Shown: positions 55,176-63,015 of the stretch, piece by piece
How the letters are laid out: each line of letters opens with the position of its first letter
Position numbering within the stretch: the first letter of the stretch is position 1
Assembly: GCA_050012375.1 (NCBI GenBank)
Contig: JBEKHH010000022.1
Span: forward strand, 1 to 64,000
DNA: 64,000 nt
Direction of reading: 5' to 3'
DNA from: PALSA-1353 sp050012375
GTDB taxonomy: Bacteria; Planctomycetota; Phycisphaerae; Tepidisphaerales; Tepidisphaeraceae
Program-made: the position numbers and the translations under genes
Notes under the pieces: model-generated
What the model was told of the DNA's origin: nothing
The model's database searches: none
The model's input: the letters and a program-made list of their open reading frames with translations, nothing else

Positions 55176-55697
55176 TCACCGTGCGTCCTTCTCGGCACAC
55201 AGCCGTTCAGCAAGCCTGCGGCGGCCTCGCGCCAGCCGCGACATCACGGTGCCGATTGGAACCGCGACGATCTTTGCGATCTCGCGATAACTCAGCCCCT
55301 GAAGATCCTTCAGGACGATCACTTCACGGAACTCCGGCGGAAGCGCTTCGACGGCCAGGCGAAGCTGTTCCGTCTGAATGTTGCGGGACAAAACCGAAAA
55401 CGGATCGGCGTTGTCCGTTTCCACGCTGTCAACGTCGGCTTCCGCATCGATGAAAGTCTCATGCGTTCGCTGACGTTTGAGCCACGTGTAACAGGTATTT
55501 CGCACAATTGTCAGAAGCCAGGCCCGGGCATCGTCGCCCCTGAAACTGGCAAAACCCCGCAAAGCACGCAGCACCGCCTCCTGCACAATATCCTCGGCAT
55601 CGTGCCCGTCGCGGGTGAGCCAGCGCGCCAGGTTATACGCCTCGTCGAGATGACCGAGCGCCTTCTTTCGAAATCGTTTCACAAGCTCCGGATCCAC
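55176..55697 (-). CDS. ECF RNA polymerase sigma factor (RpoE-like)
   Basis: 173 residues. Region 2: LDEAYNLARWLTRDGHDAED, IVQEAVLRALRGFASFRGDD with ARAWLLTIVRNTCYTWLKRQ. Region 4: LPPEFREVIVLKDLQGLSYR, EIAKIVAVPIGTVMSRLARG, RRRLAERL. It is transcribed ahead of the anti-sigma gene with a five-base gap, the standard arrangement. It directs RNA polymerase to an envelope-stress-type regulon; no target promoter with a clear match was found in the window. Confidence 0.95.
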   Translation of the reverse strand: MDPELVKRFRKKALGHLDEAYNLARWLTRDGHDAEDIVQEAVLRALRGFASFRGDDARAWLLTIVRNTCYTWLKRQRTHETFIDAEADVDSVETDNADPFSVLSRNIQTEQLRLAVEALPPEFREVIVLKDLQGLSYREIAKIVAVPIGTVMSRLARGRRRLAERLCAEKDAR

Positions 55698-55809
55698 AAA
55701 AGTTGCTTTGCCTTCTCAATGTTGACCGATGCAGAAGCGCCGATATTCCAACAATAACCTGCCGGTTACCAGTTGTCGGCCCCGGACATAGCCAAAACGG
55801 GGCTTTGGC

Positions 55810-55838
55810 TGGCTTCCCGGATGGCCTATCCATATAAT
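55810..55838 (+). promoter_or_regulatory. Promoter of the RNase P RNA gene
   Basis: TGGCTT (55810-55815), 17-base spacer and a perfect TATAAT (55833-55838). The predicted start about seven bases on coincides with the first base of helix P1 of the RNA. Confidence 0.75.
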
Positions 55839-55844
55839 TCGCCT

Positions 55845-56251
55845 GTCGCGGCCGAAGCGGCGATCGCGCCCGGATTTTTCCGGGTGAGGAAAGTCCGAAC
55901 TGCGGGAGAGCGCGCCCTCGGGCGCGTTCTCCGGGCCCGGTGCTTGATAACGTCAAGGCGGAGCAATCCGACGGAAAGTGCAACAGAAAGTAAACCGCCG
56001 GGAGAAATCCCGGTAAGGGTGAAATGGTGCGGTAAGAGCGCACCGCGCCCGGGGTGACTCGGGCGGCATGGCAAACCCCACCGGCAGCAAGGCCAAATAG
56101 GCGGAGAGTTCAGGCCCAAAACGCGCCGGCTATTACCGGCACATCCGCGGGTAGGCTGCTTGAGCCGGCTGGCAACTGCCGGCCCAGAGAAATGACCGCC
56201 TCCCTGAGCCAGCCTCCGGGAAACAGAATTCGGCTTACGTCCGACCGCGGC
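55845..56251 (+). ncRNA. rnpB: RNase P RNA (bacterial type A)
   Basis: The catalytic RNA of tRNA 5'-end maturation, about 407 bases. Universal blocks are in order: GAGGAAAGTCCGAACT (P4/CR-I), ACAGAAAGTAAACCGCC, GGTAAGGGTGAAATGGTGCG with GTAAGAGCGCACCG, GGCAAACCCC, and ACAGAATTCGGCTTACGTCC at the 3' end. The ends pair as P1 (GTCGCGGCCG with CGACCGCGGC, one mismatch). It sits between the sigma-factor gene and lexA and is followed at once by a heptamer palindrome. Confidence 0.97.
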
Positions 56252-56260
56252 AAAATTTAG

Positions 56261-56331
56261 TGCCGAATGCCGATTGCCAAATGCCGAATGGAAAGGCCTC
56301 TTATTCGGCATTTGGCAATCGGCATTCGGCA
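56261..56331. repeat. Heptamer-built palindrome, copy 2 (29-bp arms)
   Basis: Arms 56261-56289 and 56303-56331 are exact reverse complements with a 13-base loop, and are identical to the inner 29 bases of the arms at 54297-54385. A T-rich run follows, so it could act as the terminator of rnpB. Confidence 0.92.
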
Positions 56332-56345
56332 TTTTTTATTTTTAC

Positions 56346-56374
56346 TTGACGCCGTCCCCCTGTTAGGGTAATGT
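56346..56374 (+). promoter_or_regulatory. Promoter of lexA
   Basis: TTGACG (56346-56351), 17-base spacer, TAATGT (56369-56374). The small inverted repeat TGTA-CTCCA-TACA (56372-56384) overlaps the -10 end and is a possible LexA self-operator, but planctomycete LexA boxes are not something I can match with confidence. Confidence 0.55.
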
Positions 56375-56429
56375 ACTCCATACACTCTCCGAACATTTTT
56401 AAACGGAGATAACATAGGGAAAGGCGCTT

Positions 56430-57041
56430 ATGAATCTCACCCCACGGCAGGCCGACGTCATCGTGGCCATTCGCAATTACCGGCATATCCATGGAGTTGC
56501 TCCAACCATGCAGGAATTGGCTGATCAGTTGGGCACCAGCAAGGTGACGATCTTCGAGCACATCGGCGCGTTGGAACGCAAGCGCGTCCTTCGTCGCGAT
56601 AAGCACAAGGCGCGCTCTCTGGTTATCATTTCCGAGGAAAAGCTGCCCGATGAGAATCGTTCCACCAAGCTGCCGATGCTGGGCAACATCGCCGCCGGCT
56701 CCCCCATCGAAGCCATCGAAAATCGCGAGGAACTTGATCTGGAGGAGATGTTTCGTTCCCGCAACGGCGTGTACGTTCTTCGCGTGCGGGGCGAGTCGAT
56801 GATCGATGACCACCTTTGCGATGGCGATTACGTCGTCATCGAACGCCGCGAAAATGCTCGCAATGGCGAGCAGGTCGTCGCCCTGCTCGATACCGGCGAG
56901 GCCACGCTCAAAAGGTTCTACCGCGAGGGAAGCAAAATCCGCCTCCAACCCGCCAACAGCGCCATGGAGCCGCGCGTCATCGAGGCAGGCCGCTGCCGCG
57001 TCCAGGGCGTCGTCATCGGCGTGCTGCGCAGCTATAATTGA
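56430..57041 (+). CDS. lexA: LexA repressor
   Basis: 203 residues. Repressor of the SOS response that self-cleaves when RecA is activated by single-stranded DNA. The winged-helix N-terminus is MNLTPRQADVIVAIRNYRHI, then APTMQELADQLGTSKVTIFE, HIGALERKRVL. The cleavage bond is A89-G90 in LGNIAAGSPIEA. The Ser-Lys dyad is S123 in VRGESMIDDHLCDGDYVVIE and K161 in GEATLKRFYREG. The recognition helix (SKVTIFEHIGAL) differs from the gamma-proteobacterial one, so operator sequences will differ. The next gene starts about 100 bases on. Confidence 0.96.
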   Translation: MNLTPRQADVIVAIRNYRHIHGVAPTMQELADQLGTSKVTIFEHIGALERKRVLRRDKHKARSLVIISEEKLPDENRSTKLPMLGNIAAGSPIEAIENREELDLEEMFRSRNGVYVLRVRGESMIDDHLCDGDYVVIERRENARNGEQVVALLDTGEATLKRFYREGSKIRLQPANSAMEPRVIEAGRCRVQGVVIGVLRSYN

Positions 57042-57142
57042 TTTGCTGACAAAAGCTTTATATTGCCAAGTCAACACATCGGCCGATGTCGATATCTGCA
57101 ACTTTCGGCCGTTTGCAGCGTGTTACTGGCAAAGGAGAACGC

Positions 57143-57610
57143 TTGACCACCTCCGCCCGCAACGCCGGCCCAATACACGCAAAGCCCTCGACCCGCCCCG
57201 CTGCTCGTCCGCCCGTTGTTCGCCGCAACGCCGTCAAGCCGACGCTCCCCCCAGCGCCGCCTGCCGGCCCCGCATCGGCCAACGGCAAGCCGGAGCACAA
57301 GGTCCTCTTTCAGAAATTCTTCAAATCCGTCGGCCCCCGCACCTATGCCGCGCAAATCAAAGAGCTGTCCAACGGCAACCATTTGCTCGTTCTTACCGAA
57401 GCCAAGCGCGACGCGCAGACCGGCGATGTGCGCAAGACCCGGCTGTTTGTTTTTGGCGAGGATCTTTCCGCTTTCTTCCGTCTCCTCCACGAGACGGCCA
57501 CCTTCATTCGCGCCAATCCTCTTCCCGAGGAGATCCGCAAACGACGCGAGAAATTCTGGGCCAAAAAGAACCGCGAGGCCCGAAGCAATGGCCAGCCCTC
57601 GGCTGAATGA
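57143..57610 (+). CDS. DUF3276 / PUR-alpha-like nucleic-acid-binding protein
   Basis: The start is TTG 57143 with AAAGGAG seven bases before, giving 155 residues; earlier in-frame starts have no ribosome site. The N-terminal 55 residues are Pro/Ala/Arg-rich and disordered. The domain KVLFQKFFKSVGPRTYAAQI, KELSNGNHLLVLTEAKRDAQ, KTRLFVFGEDLSAFFRLLHE has the PUR-type strand-strand-helix layout of DUF3276. The basic tail RKRREKFWAKKNREARS suggests nucleic-acid contact. Related single-repeat Pur proteins bind single-stranded DNA or RNA. It follows lexA but has no shared function known. Confidence 0.78.
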   Translation: MTTSARNAGPIHAKPSTRPAARPPVVRRNAVKPTLPPAPPAGPASANGKPEHKVLFQKFFKSVGPRTYAAQIKELSNGNHLLVLTEAKRDAQTGDVRKTRLFVFGEDLSAFFRLLHETATFIRANPLPEEIRKRREKFWAKKNREARSNGQPSAE

Positions 57611-57679
57611 CACACGCCTCACTCCACAATAGAATGCAGCCGCGCCCCCGCGGTTGCATCATTGTTTTTGCGAGGAGCC

Positions 57680-58882
57680 ATGCCCCTGCTTCATCTGCTT
57701 TCCCCGCGCGGTTTTAAGGCCGGCGCCGCCCAGGCCGGCGTAAAATCCACGCCGGCTCCAGACGTGGCGATTCTGGTTTGCGATGTCCTCGCATCCGCCG
57801 CCGCGGTTTTTACGACCAACAAGGTTTTCGCCGCTCCCATCAAAATCGGCCGCCAGCACGTGGCCGGAGGCAAGCTGCGCGCGATCGTCGTGAATTCCGG
57901 AAATGCCAACGCCTGCACCGGACGCCGCGGCGAAGCCGACGCCGGCCGGATGTGCCGCCTCGCCGCTCGCGAGATTGGCTGCGACGCCCGGCACATTCTC
58001 CCTTCCTCCACGGGAATCATCGGCTGCCATTTGCCGATGGACAAAATTCAATTTGGCATCATGCAAGCCGCGAAAAACCTGGGCGATACGCCCGCCCACG
58101 CTCGCCGTTTTTCCGACGCCATTTTGACCACCGACTTACGCCGCAAGGCGGCCGCCGCTCGGTTTCGATCCTCGCGAGAATGGGTCACCGTCGCCGGCGT
58201 TTGCAAAGGCTCGGGAATGATCGGACCTCGCCTTGCCCCCCATGCCACGATGCTCGCCTATTTGACGACGGATGCGAACATCGCGCCAGCGCTTCTACGA
58301 AAGATCCTCGCTGACACGGCGGAAGTGAGCTTCAATGCCGTCACGGTCGATGACCAAACCAGCACCAACGACACGGCCGCGGTTTTGGCCTCGGGCCTTG
58401 GCGCTGCCATCGAATCGCGCGGACAGATCAAATCCTTCGCCGCGGCGATGAAGGAGGTTTGTCAGACCCTGGCCTTCAAAATCGCCGAGGATGGGGAAGG
58501 CGCTACCAAGGTTGTCCAGATCAATGTTCGCGGAGCCAGAACGCAAGCGGATGCCAAACTCATGGCCCGCGCCATCGCCAATTCACCCCTGGTGAAATGC
58601 GCGATGAACGGCAATGATCCGAATTGGGGTCGGATCGTCGTTGCCGCGGGTCTGTGCGGCGCGGCCTTCGATCCGGACCGCGCTGAGCTTTCGCTTCAGA
58701 ATACGATCGTTTTCAGATCCGGCCGCCCCATGCCCTTTAACGCCCCCGCCGTCAGTCGAGCGCTCGCGGCAAAGAAAGTCGTCGTCGATTTGAACTGCCG
58801 CCTCGGCAAATCATCCGCGACCCTCTGGACCTGCGATCTCTCGAAGGATTACGTCACGATCAACGCGGACTATCACACGTGA
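57680..58882 (+). CDS. argJ: Glutamate N-acetyltransferase / amino-acid acetyltransferase
   Basis: 400 residues from ATG 57680 (GAGGAG just before). It transfers the acetyl group from N-acetylornithine to glutamate in arginine synthesis and may also use acetyl-CoA. The protein self-cleaves: the nucleophile T190 is in RLAPHATMLAYLTTDA, preceded by VAGVCKGSGMIGP. Other conserved blocks: VVNSGNANACTGRRGEADA, PSSTGIIGCHLPMDKI, AVTVDDQTSTNDTAAVLASG, CAMNGNDPNWGRIVVAAG. The length and oxyanion motif PSSTGxIG are normal. No other arg gene is near, so it is not in an arginine operon. Confidence 0.96.
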   Translation: MPLLHLLSPRGFKAGAAQAGVKSTPAPDVAILVCDVLASAAAVFTTNKVFAAPIKIGRQHVAGGKLRAIVVNSGNANACTGRRGEADAGRMCRLAAREIGCDARHILPSSTGIIGCHLPMDKIQFGIMQAAKNLGDTPAHARRFSDAILTTDLRRKAAAARFRSSREWVTVAGVCKGSGMIGPRLAPHATMLAYLTTDANIAPALLRKILADTAEVSFNAVTVDDQTSTNDTAAVLASGLGAAIESRGQIKSFAAAMKEVCQTLAFKIAEDGEGATKVVQINVRGARTQADAKLMARAIANSPLVKCAMNGNDPNWGRIVVAAGLCGAAFDPDRAELSLQNTIVFRSGRPMPFNAPAVSRALAAKKVVVDLNCRLGKSSATLWTCDLSKDYVTINADYHT

Positions 58883-58927
58883 CGGGATCATCTCGCCGGC
58901 GTCATAGCGCGCACGAAGCAAGCGGAT

Positions 58928-59209
58928 TTATTTGCTCAGTTCATCCAACAGGCTGTTGATCGCCGCGTCGAGCTTCGCGCCGTCGGCGTCGTAGGTCCCG
59001 TCCTGAATCTGCTGGCGAATGGCCGTCACTTTTTCCGTGCGCACGTCGTTGGACTTTAGCGCTTGCAACAGATGGCTGGCCCCCGACAACTCCAGCTTGT
59101 CAGTGGCGCGCATCGATGCCGGCGCATCGGCAGGAACCTGCTTTTGAATTGGATTGGCGACAATCTTCTGAACCGGCGTACTCTGAGAAATGTTGTTGAT
59201 CTGGCTCAT
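58928..59209 (-). CDS. FlgM-like anti-sigma-28 factor
   Basis: 93 residues, start preceded by GGAGAG. The disordered N-terminus (MSQINNISQSTPVQKIVANP) is followed by DKLELSGASHLLQALKSNDV, RTEKVTAIRQQIQDGTYDAD and GAKLDAAINSLLDELSK. The pattern VxxIRxxIxxGTYxxDxxKxAxxLLxxL is the FlgM signature that binds sigma-28 (FliA). It implies a flagellum-bearing organism, though no flagellar gene lies in the window. Monocistronic, convergent with argJ. Confidence 0.82.
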   Translation of the reverse strand: MSQINNISQSTPVQKIVANPIQKQVPADAPASMRATDKLELSGASHLLQALKSNDVRTEKVTAIRQQIQDGTYDADGAKLDAAINSLLDELSK

Positions 59210-59628
59210 AACCGCTCTCCAACTGGCCCACCCCGTTCCACCAGCAGACTGGCGACTCCATCGCCATCACCTGCTGTGTGGGTCACTCACTGCAATAGGT
59301 ATCGACGCTGGCCATTACGATTCTTGAAGGCCACGCGCATCTTCAGAAAAACTTTAAGTCATTTTGAATCAGCCACTTATATTCCTCATGGGCCATCGAG
59401 CGCAAGAATTTCCGTTTTCTATGTCTTTTTCTGCGGAATAATAAACTATCTATTCTTCCCATTTTGTGCAAATTAACGATTCGGCATATCGTTCAGATAG
59501 TTATCGGCCATTTTACCGGACCTGTGGATTACTGGACCGGCGCGAGTCCTCGACGCGCCGAGCGGAGGGGAAATTCTTCTGCTTCGGAGTGATTGCCATC
59601 TCCCCTGGACGCAGATAATCATTTCACA
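59210..59628. other. Intergenic region, no gene seen
   Basis: About 420 bases upstream of both the FlgM-like gene and the HAD gene, richer in A/T around 59340-59480 than its surroundings. It probably holds promoters for the two divergent genes, but no clear -35/-10 pair, RNA gene or protein remnant could be supported. The in-frame stretch before ATG 59629 of the HAD gene is not protein-like. Confidence 0.5.
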
Positions 59629-60327
59629 ATGGTCGATTGGCCCCTTGCCGTCCTTCTGGATTTCGACGGCGTCATCGTCAACAGCGAGCCGCTGCATTTC
59701 TACGCGTTTCACCAGATTCTCAAAGCGGAAGGAATCGAGCTTTCCGAGGAGGAATACTATCGCGAGCTGATTGGCTTCGACGATCGCGGCGCGTTCCGTC
59801 ATCTGTTCGACGATCGCAAAATCCCGCTGGAGCCGAAGAAGCTGTTGTATCTGATGACCCGCAAGAGCGAGGTGGTCATGGAATTGATCGAGGATCGCAA
59901 ATATCACTCGCTCCCCGGTGTGGAGGAATTCGTGCGCGGGCTGTGGCGACATTATCCCCTTGCCATCTGTTCCGGCGCGCTGCGCGAGGAAATTGAGGCC
60001 ATGCTCGAAGGCGTGGCCCTCCGCGATTGCTTCGGCGTCATCGTTGCCGCCCAAGACGTGACGGCCGGCAAGCCCGACCCGCAAGGCTATCTGCTCTGCG
60101 CCAAGCTGATTTCGCGGAACCTGAAAACGCCCCTGAAGCCGTCCGATTGTCTCGTGGTGGAAGATGCGCCGAATGTCATCAAAGCGGCGAAGGCGGCCGG
60201 GTTTCCCACGCTTGGCGTAGCAACGTCGCATGCAATGGATCGGCTTGCCATCGCGGATTGGCGGGTGAGCACGCTTCGGCCGGACGAAGTGGCAAGACAA
60301 ATCCCGGGGCTGCGGATGGGAATCTGA
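59629..60327 (+). CDS. HAD-family phosphatase (beta-phosphoglucomutase-like)
   Basis: 232 residues from ATG 59629. HAD motif I: VLLDFDGVIVNSEP (nucleophile D11, acid D13); motif II: AICSGAL; motif III: AGKPDPQGYLL with the lysine; motif IV: CLVVEDAPNVIKAAKAAG with the metal ED. The four-helix cap (LKAEGIELSEEEYYRELIGF) is subtype C1, as in beta-phosphoglucomutase and phosphoglycolate phosphatase. The substrate is probably a small sugar phosphate but cannot be fixed. It ends 27 bases before an inverted repeat that likely terminates it. Confidence 0.9.
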   Translation: MVDWPLAVLLDFDGVIVNSEPLHFYAFHQILKAEGIELSEEEYYRELIGFDDRGAFRHLFDDRKIPLEPKKLLYLMTRKSEVVMELIEDRKYHSLPGVEEFVRGLWRHYPLAICSGALREEIEAMLEGVALRDCFGVIVAAQDVTAGKPDPQGYLLCAKLISRNLKTPLKPSDCLVVEDAPNVIKAAKAAGFPTLGVATSHAMDRLAIADWRVSTLRPDEVARQIPGLRMGI

Positions 60328-60354
60328 TGAAGCGTTCATTTTAAAAATCCAACA

Positions 60355-60405
60355 CAAAGACCACAGAGACAATTCAATTCGATTGCTTTCTCTGTGGTCT
60401 CTTTG
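60355..60405. terminator. Bidirectional terminator-like hairpin
   Basis: CAAAGACCACAGAGA (60355-60369) pairs with TCTCTGTGGTCT-c-TTTG (60389-60405), one bulge, followed by a T-rich tract (gctttt). It lies between the convergent HAD and methyltransferase genes. Confidence 0.65.
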
Positions 60406-60466
60406 CTTTTACATGCCGGAAAAATGTGTCCGCTTACGTAAACCGCATCCCGTCCACGTCATTGCC

Positions 60467-61204
60467 TCACGCCTTTCGCGCCACGACTACCAGCCTCTTG
60501 GCGTTGTGGTCGTACGCCGCACCGGCCAGATCACCGTAGACCTGTACCTTCTCGAAGCCGCAGACCCGTAATAAGTCGCACAACTCCTTGGCCGAGAATA
60601 GACGGAGCGATACGACGAATTCCTTTCGCCTGGTGCCTTTGAGCAGAATCCACCGGCTGTCGATCCAACTCCATCCTTGGCTGAGCTTCCGCTCCTCCAA
60701 GAACATCACGCCTTGCTCCTCGTGCCAGTCTCGCTCCTGGAATTTTCTCGCCAATATCTCCTTGCCCACGAGGTCCATCAGGAGCTTCCCGCCCGGCTTC
60801 AGCGACCGGTGGACGTTCAGGAGGACTCGCTGGTCCTCTTTCGGGTTCCTGAAGTATCCGAAAGCTGTGAACAGGTTGATAGCGGCATCGAAGGCGTGGG
60901 GCCGGCAGAACCGCCGCATGTCCTGCTTGACGAACTCGACCTTCAGCCTTTCGACCTTTGCGCGCTTCTTGGCCTCGTTCACATAGGCGCTGGTGCGATC
61001 CACACCGACGACGGAGAATCCCCGGCGAGTAAGTTCCAGTGAATGCCGTCCCGGCCCGCAGCAGAGATCAAGGATGGTCCCCCGCGGCACCGGTGAGAGC
61101 AGCTTGAGGATCGAATCAACCTCGGCAGGCGTGTTGGCCCACCGCTTTTCGGTAAACATCCACGGGCCGTAGGTCTTCCAGAATTGGTCGTCGCTGTGCC
61201 ACAC
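60467..61204 (-). CDS. Class I SAM-dependent methyltransferase
   Basis: 245 residues. SAM-binding motif I: ILDLCCGPGRHSLELTRRGF; motif II acid in VVGVDRTSAYVNEAKKR; then KVEFVKQDMRRF, FDAAINLFTAFGYFRNPKED and LKPGGKLLMDLVGKE. The N-terminal QFWKTYGPWMFTEKRWANTP and the late SWIDSRWILLKGTRRKEFVV belong to a widespread small-molecule methyltransferase group (Methyltransf_25 type). The substrate is unknown. It has slightly different codon use from its neighbours but no transfer signs. Alone between convergent and co-directional genes. Confidence 0.9.
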   Translation of the reverse strand: MWHSDDQFWKTYGPWMFTEKRWANTPAEVDSILKLLSPVPRGTILDLCCGPGRHSLELTRRGFSVVGVDRTSAYVNEAKKRAKVERLKVEFVKQDMRRFCRPHAFDAAINLFTAFGYFRNPKEDQRVLLNVHRSLKPGGKLLMDLVGKEILARKFQERDWHEEQGVMFLEERKLSQGWSWIDSRWILLKGTRRKEFVVSLRLFSAKELCDLLRVCGFEKVQVYGDLAGAAYDHNAKRLVVVARKA

Positions 61205-61264
61205 GCCTCATGCTCCCGATGCGTGCCGCAGGTCTCGGGCCATTGCCGGACAAGGGAAAATGGC

Positions 61265-62098
61265 CTAATTCCGCGGCGCGGGGAGTTCGGGCGCTGGACC
61301 CTCCGTGCTTGCCGCCGGCGTGGGACCGTTCTGATCCGATCCGACTGGATCGGGCGGCAACAGCAGCGGATGCGTCGCCTGCTGCTGCGGCTGTCGTGCC
61401 AGCAGGCTCGGGCCCGGCTCCATGCCGATCCGCCGTAATGCGTTGTTCACCTGGCTATCGTTCTGATTCAAACGGTAGGCGTCGCGCAACACCTGGCCCG
61501 CTTCCTGGTTCTGGTTCAACTGTTCAAGATAGATCCCCAGCTCGCGCTGGGCGACGAAATTGCTCGGATCGATCTGTACGGAGTGGCGATAGTTGTCCAG
61601 GGCGCTGTCCGCGTCGCCGCGATAGTGAAAAACCCAACCCAGCAGGCGATAGTCCTCGCTGGATCGGCTCTGCGCGGCGGTCTGCACGATCAAGTCCGTT
61701 TCCCGCCCCGTTGGGTCGTTCCGAGCCACGATCCGCGCCAGGCGATCGAATGCGCTATCGTGCATGGCCGCGTTGTAATAAACCGTGCCCGGCGCGGGCA
61801 TGAGCCGAAGGCTGGTCTTATACGCGTCGATCGATTCGTGATACGACTGCATCTGCTCGTAACTCAGCGCCAGCCAATACTCGCTCTCCGGATCCATCGG
61901 ACTTTGCCGGATCGCGTTGCTGAATGCGCCGGCGGCTTCGGCATATCGGCCGTCGTTGTAATCCTGGATCCCTTGCTGCTTGGCCTCCTTCGACCAAGTG
62001 AGCACGTCGCTGCCGCAGCCAACAAGGGAAACGAGCAAAGCGCCGGCGATTCCCATCGCCATTGCCCCGCTTACGATGCGATTAATTGAACGATTCAT
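61265..62098 (-). CDS. TPR-repeat lipoprotein
   Basis: 277 residues, GGAGGT five bases upstream of ATG. The signal peptide ends LLVSLVGC (lipobox). TPR helices: AKQQGIQDYNDGRYAEAAGA with FSNAIRQSPMDPESEYWLAL, SYEQMQSYHESIDAYKTSLR, DYRLLGWVFHYRGDADSALD with NYRHSVQIDPSNFVAQRELG, and YLEQLNQNQEAGQVLRDAYR, i.e. four to five repeats. A Pro/Gln-rich tail (QQQATHPLLLPPDPV) ends it. TPR lipoproteins scaffold envelope complexes; the partner is unknown. Confidence 0.88.
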   Translation of the reverse strand: MNRSINRIVSGAMAMGIAGALLVSLVGCGSDVLTWSKEAKQQGIQDYNDGRYAEAAGAFSNAIRQSPMDPESEYWLALSYEQMQSYHESIDAYKTSLRLMPAPGTVYYNAAMHDSAFDRLARIVARNDPTGRETDLIVQTAAQSRSSEDYRLLGWVFHYRGDADSALDNYRHSVQIDPSNFVAQRELGIYLEQLNQNQEAGQVLRDAYRLNQNDSQVNNALRRIGMEPGPSLLARQPQQQATHPLLLPPDPVGSDQNGPTPAASTEGPAPELPAPRN

Positions 62099-62230
62099 CA
62101 GCTACCTCCATGTAGCACCGGGGTGACAATTCCTTTGCCCAAAAGATTATCGAATTGCCGGCGATATGCAAGGCCTGTGCGGGAAATCTTCCGAAGGAGA
62201 GTGCAACGCTCGTTGGTGGCTCTGGGAACG

Positions 62231-62311
62231 ATTGCCTATTGCCCATTGCCTATTGCGTCTGTCTCTCCCCTCAATAGGCAATTGGCCGTCGGCAATTGGA
62301 ATTGCGGCAAT
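62231..62311. repeat. Heptamer-type imperfect palindrome, copy 3 (ATTGCCT variant)
   Basis: The left arm 62231-62257 is tandem heptamers ATTGCCT, ATTGCCC, ATTGCCT; the right arm 62272-62311 carries CAATAGG, CAATTGG and CAATTGG. The arms pair imperfectly. The unit length and design match the palindromes at 54.3 and 56.3 kb, but the heptamer sequence differs. Confidence 0.65.
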
Positions 62312-62337
62312 CGGAGCCAAGAAAAAGCGTCACACCC

Positions 62338-62961
62338 TCAGACGAGATCGCCGTGCAGAGCGGGCGGCGTCTTGGCCGGCGCCAACCTCGGAACATAATT
62401 CCCCGTGGACAGAATCACCTTGAATGCCTCTTCCGTCGTCATCTCGATGAACTGGCATCGTTCCGCGCGAGCGAAATACAGCCGGCCCGTGATCGGATTG
62501 GGCGATGACGGAACGAAAACACAGTAGTACGGCTCCTGGGCCTCGATCAGCCGCCCGCTGCTGAAGCCCATGAGCTTCATCGTCCCCGATTCGTCGGGGA
62601 TCAGAACCACTCGCGAGAACGTCCCCTCGGTTCCGCCCGGCGTCAGGGCGATTTGCTTCCAACCCTGGTAGAACAGGCGAATGATGGGCAATCGCATTAT
62701 GATGGCGTCAACGATCCGCAACAGGTATTTGCCGAGCAGACTGTTGGTGACCATTCCCACGGCGTAGATCGCCGCCAATGTCAGGAGCACCCCCAGGAAA
62801 TGAATCCGCCTGTGAAACAACCAGTCGGTGAAGATGACCGTCTTGTCGTCCACCCACCAGAGAATGAACGCCGTCACCGCCAGGGGAAGAAACGCGAAGA
62901 TGCCGGCGATGAACGTGCGACGAACGGTTGCCTTGCTCCAGGGTTTTTCGAAATTGCTCAT
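62338..62961 (-). CDS. DUF502 membrane protein
   Basis: 207 residues with two membrane helices (TFIAGIFAFLPLAVTAFILW and FLGVLLTLAAIYAVGMVTNS). They are followed by the conserved DUF502 domain: GKYLLRIVDAIIMRLPIIRL, FYQGWKQIALTP, FSRVVLIPDESGTMKLMGFS and YYCVFVPSSPNPITGRLYFA, then EEAFKVILSTGNYVP. The family is widespread (plants LCV/COV1, many bacteria) and of unknown biochemical role, thought to act in membrane trafficking or signalling. It is 54 bases downstream of the truncated gene at the right edge and may share its operon. Confidence 0.9.
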   Translation of the reverse strand: MSNFEKPWSKATVRRTFIAGIFAFLPLAVTAFILWWVDDKTVIFTDWLFHRRIHFLGVLLTLAAIYAVGMVTNSLLGKYLLRIVDAIIMRLPIIRLFYQGWKQIALTPGGTEGTFSRVVLIPDESGTMKLMGFSSGRLIEAQEPYYCVFVPSSPNPITGRLYFARAERCQFIEMTTEEAFKVILSTGNYVPRLAPAKTPPALHGDLV

Positions 62962-63015
62962 AGCGGGACCACGCTTATCATGCGCCGCCTGCCTCGGAAT
63001 TGCGACCGCGCACGC

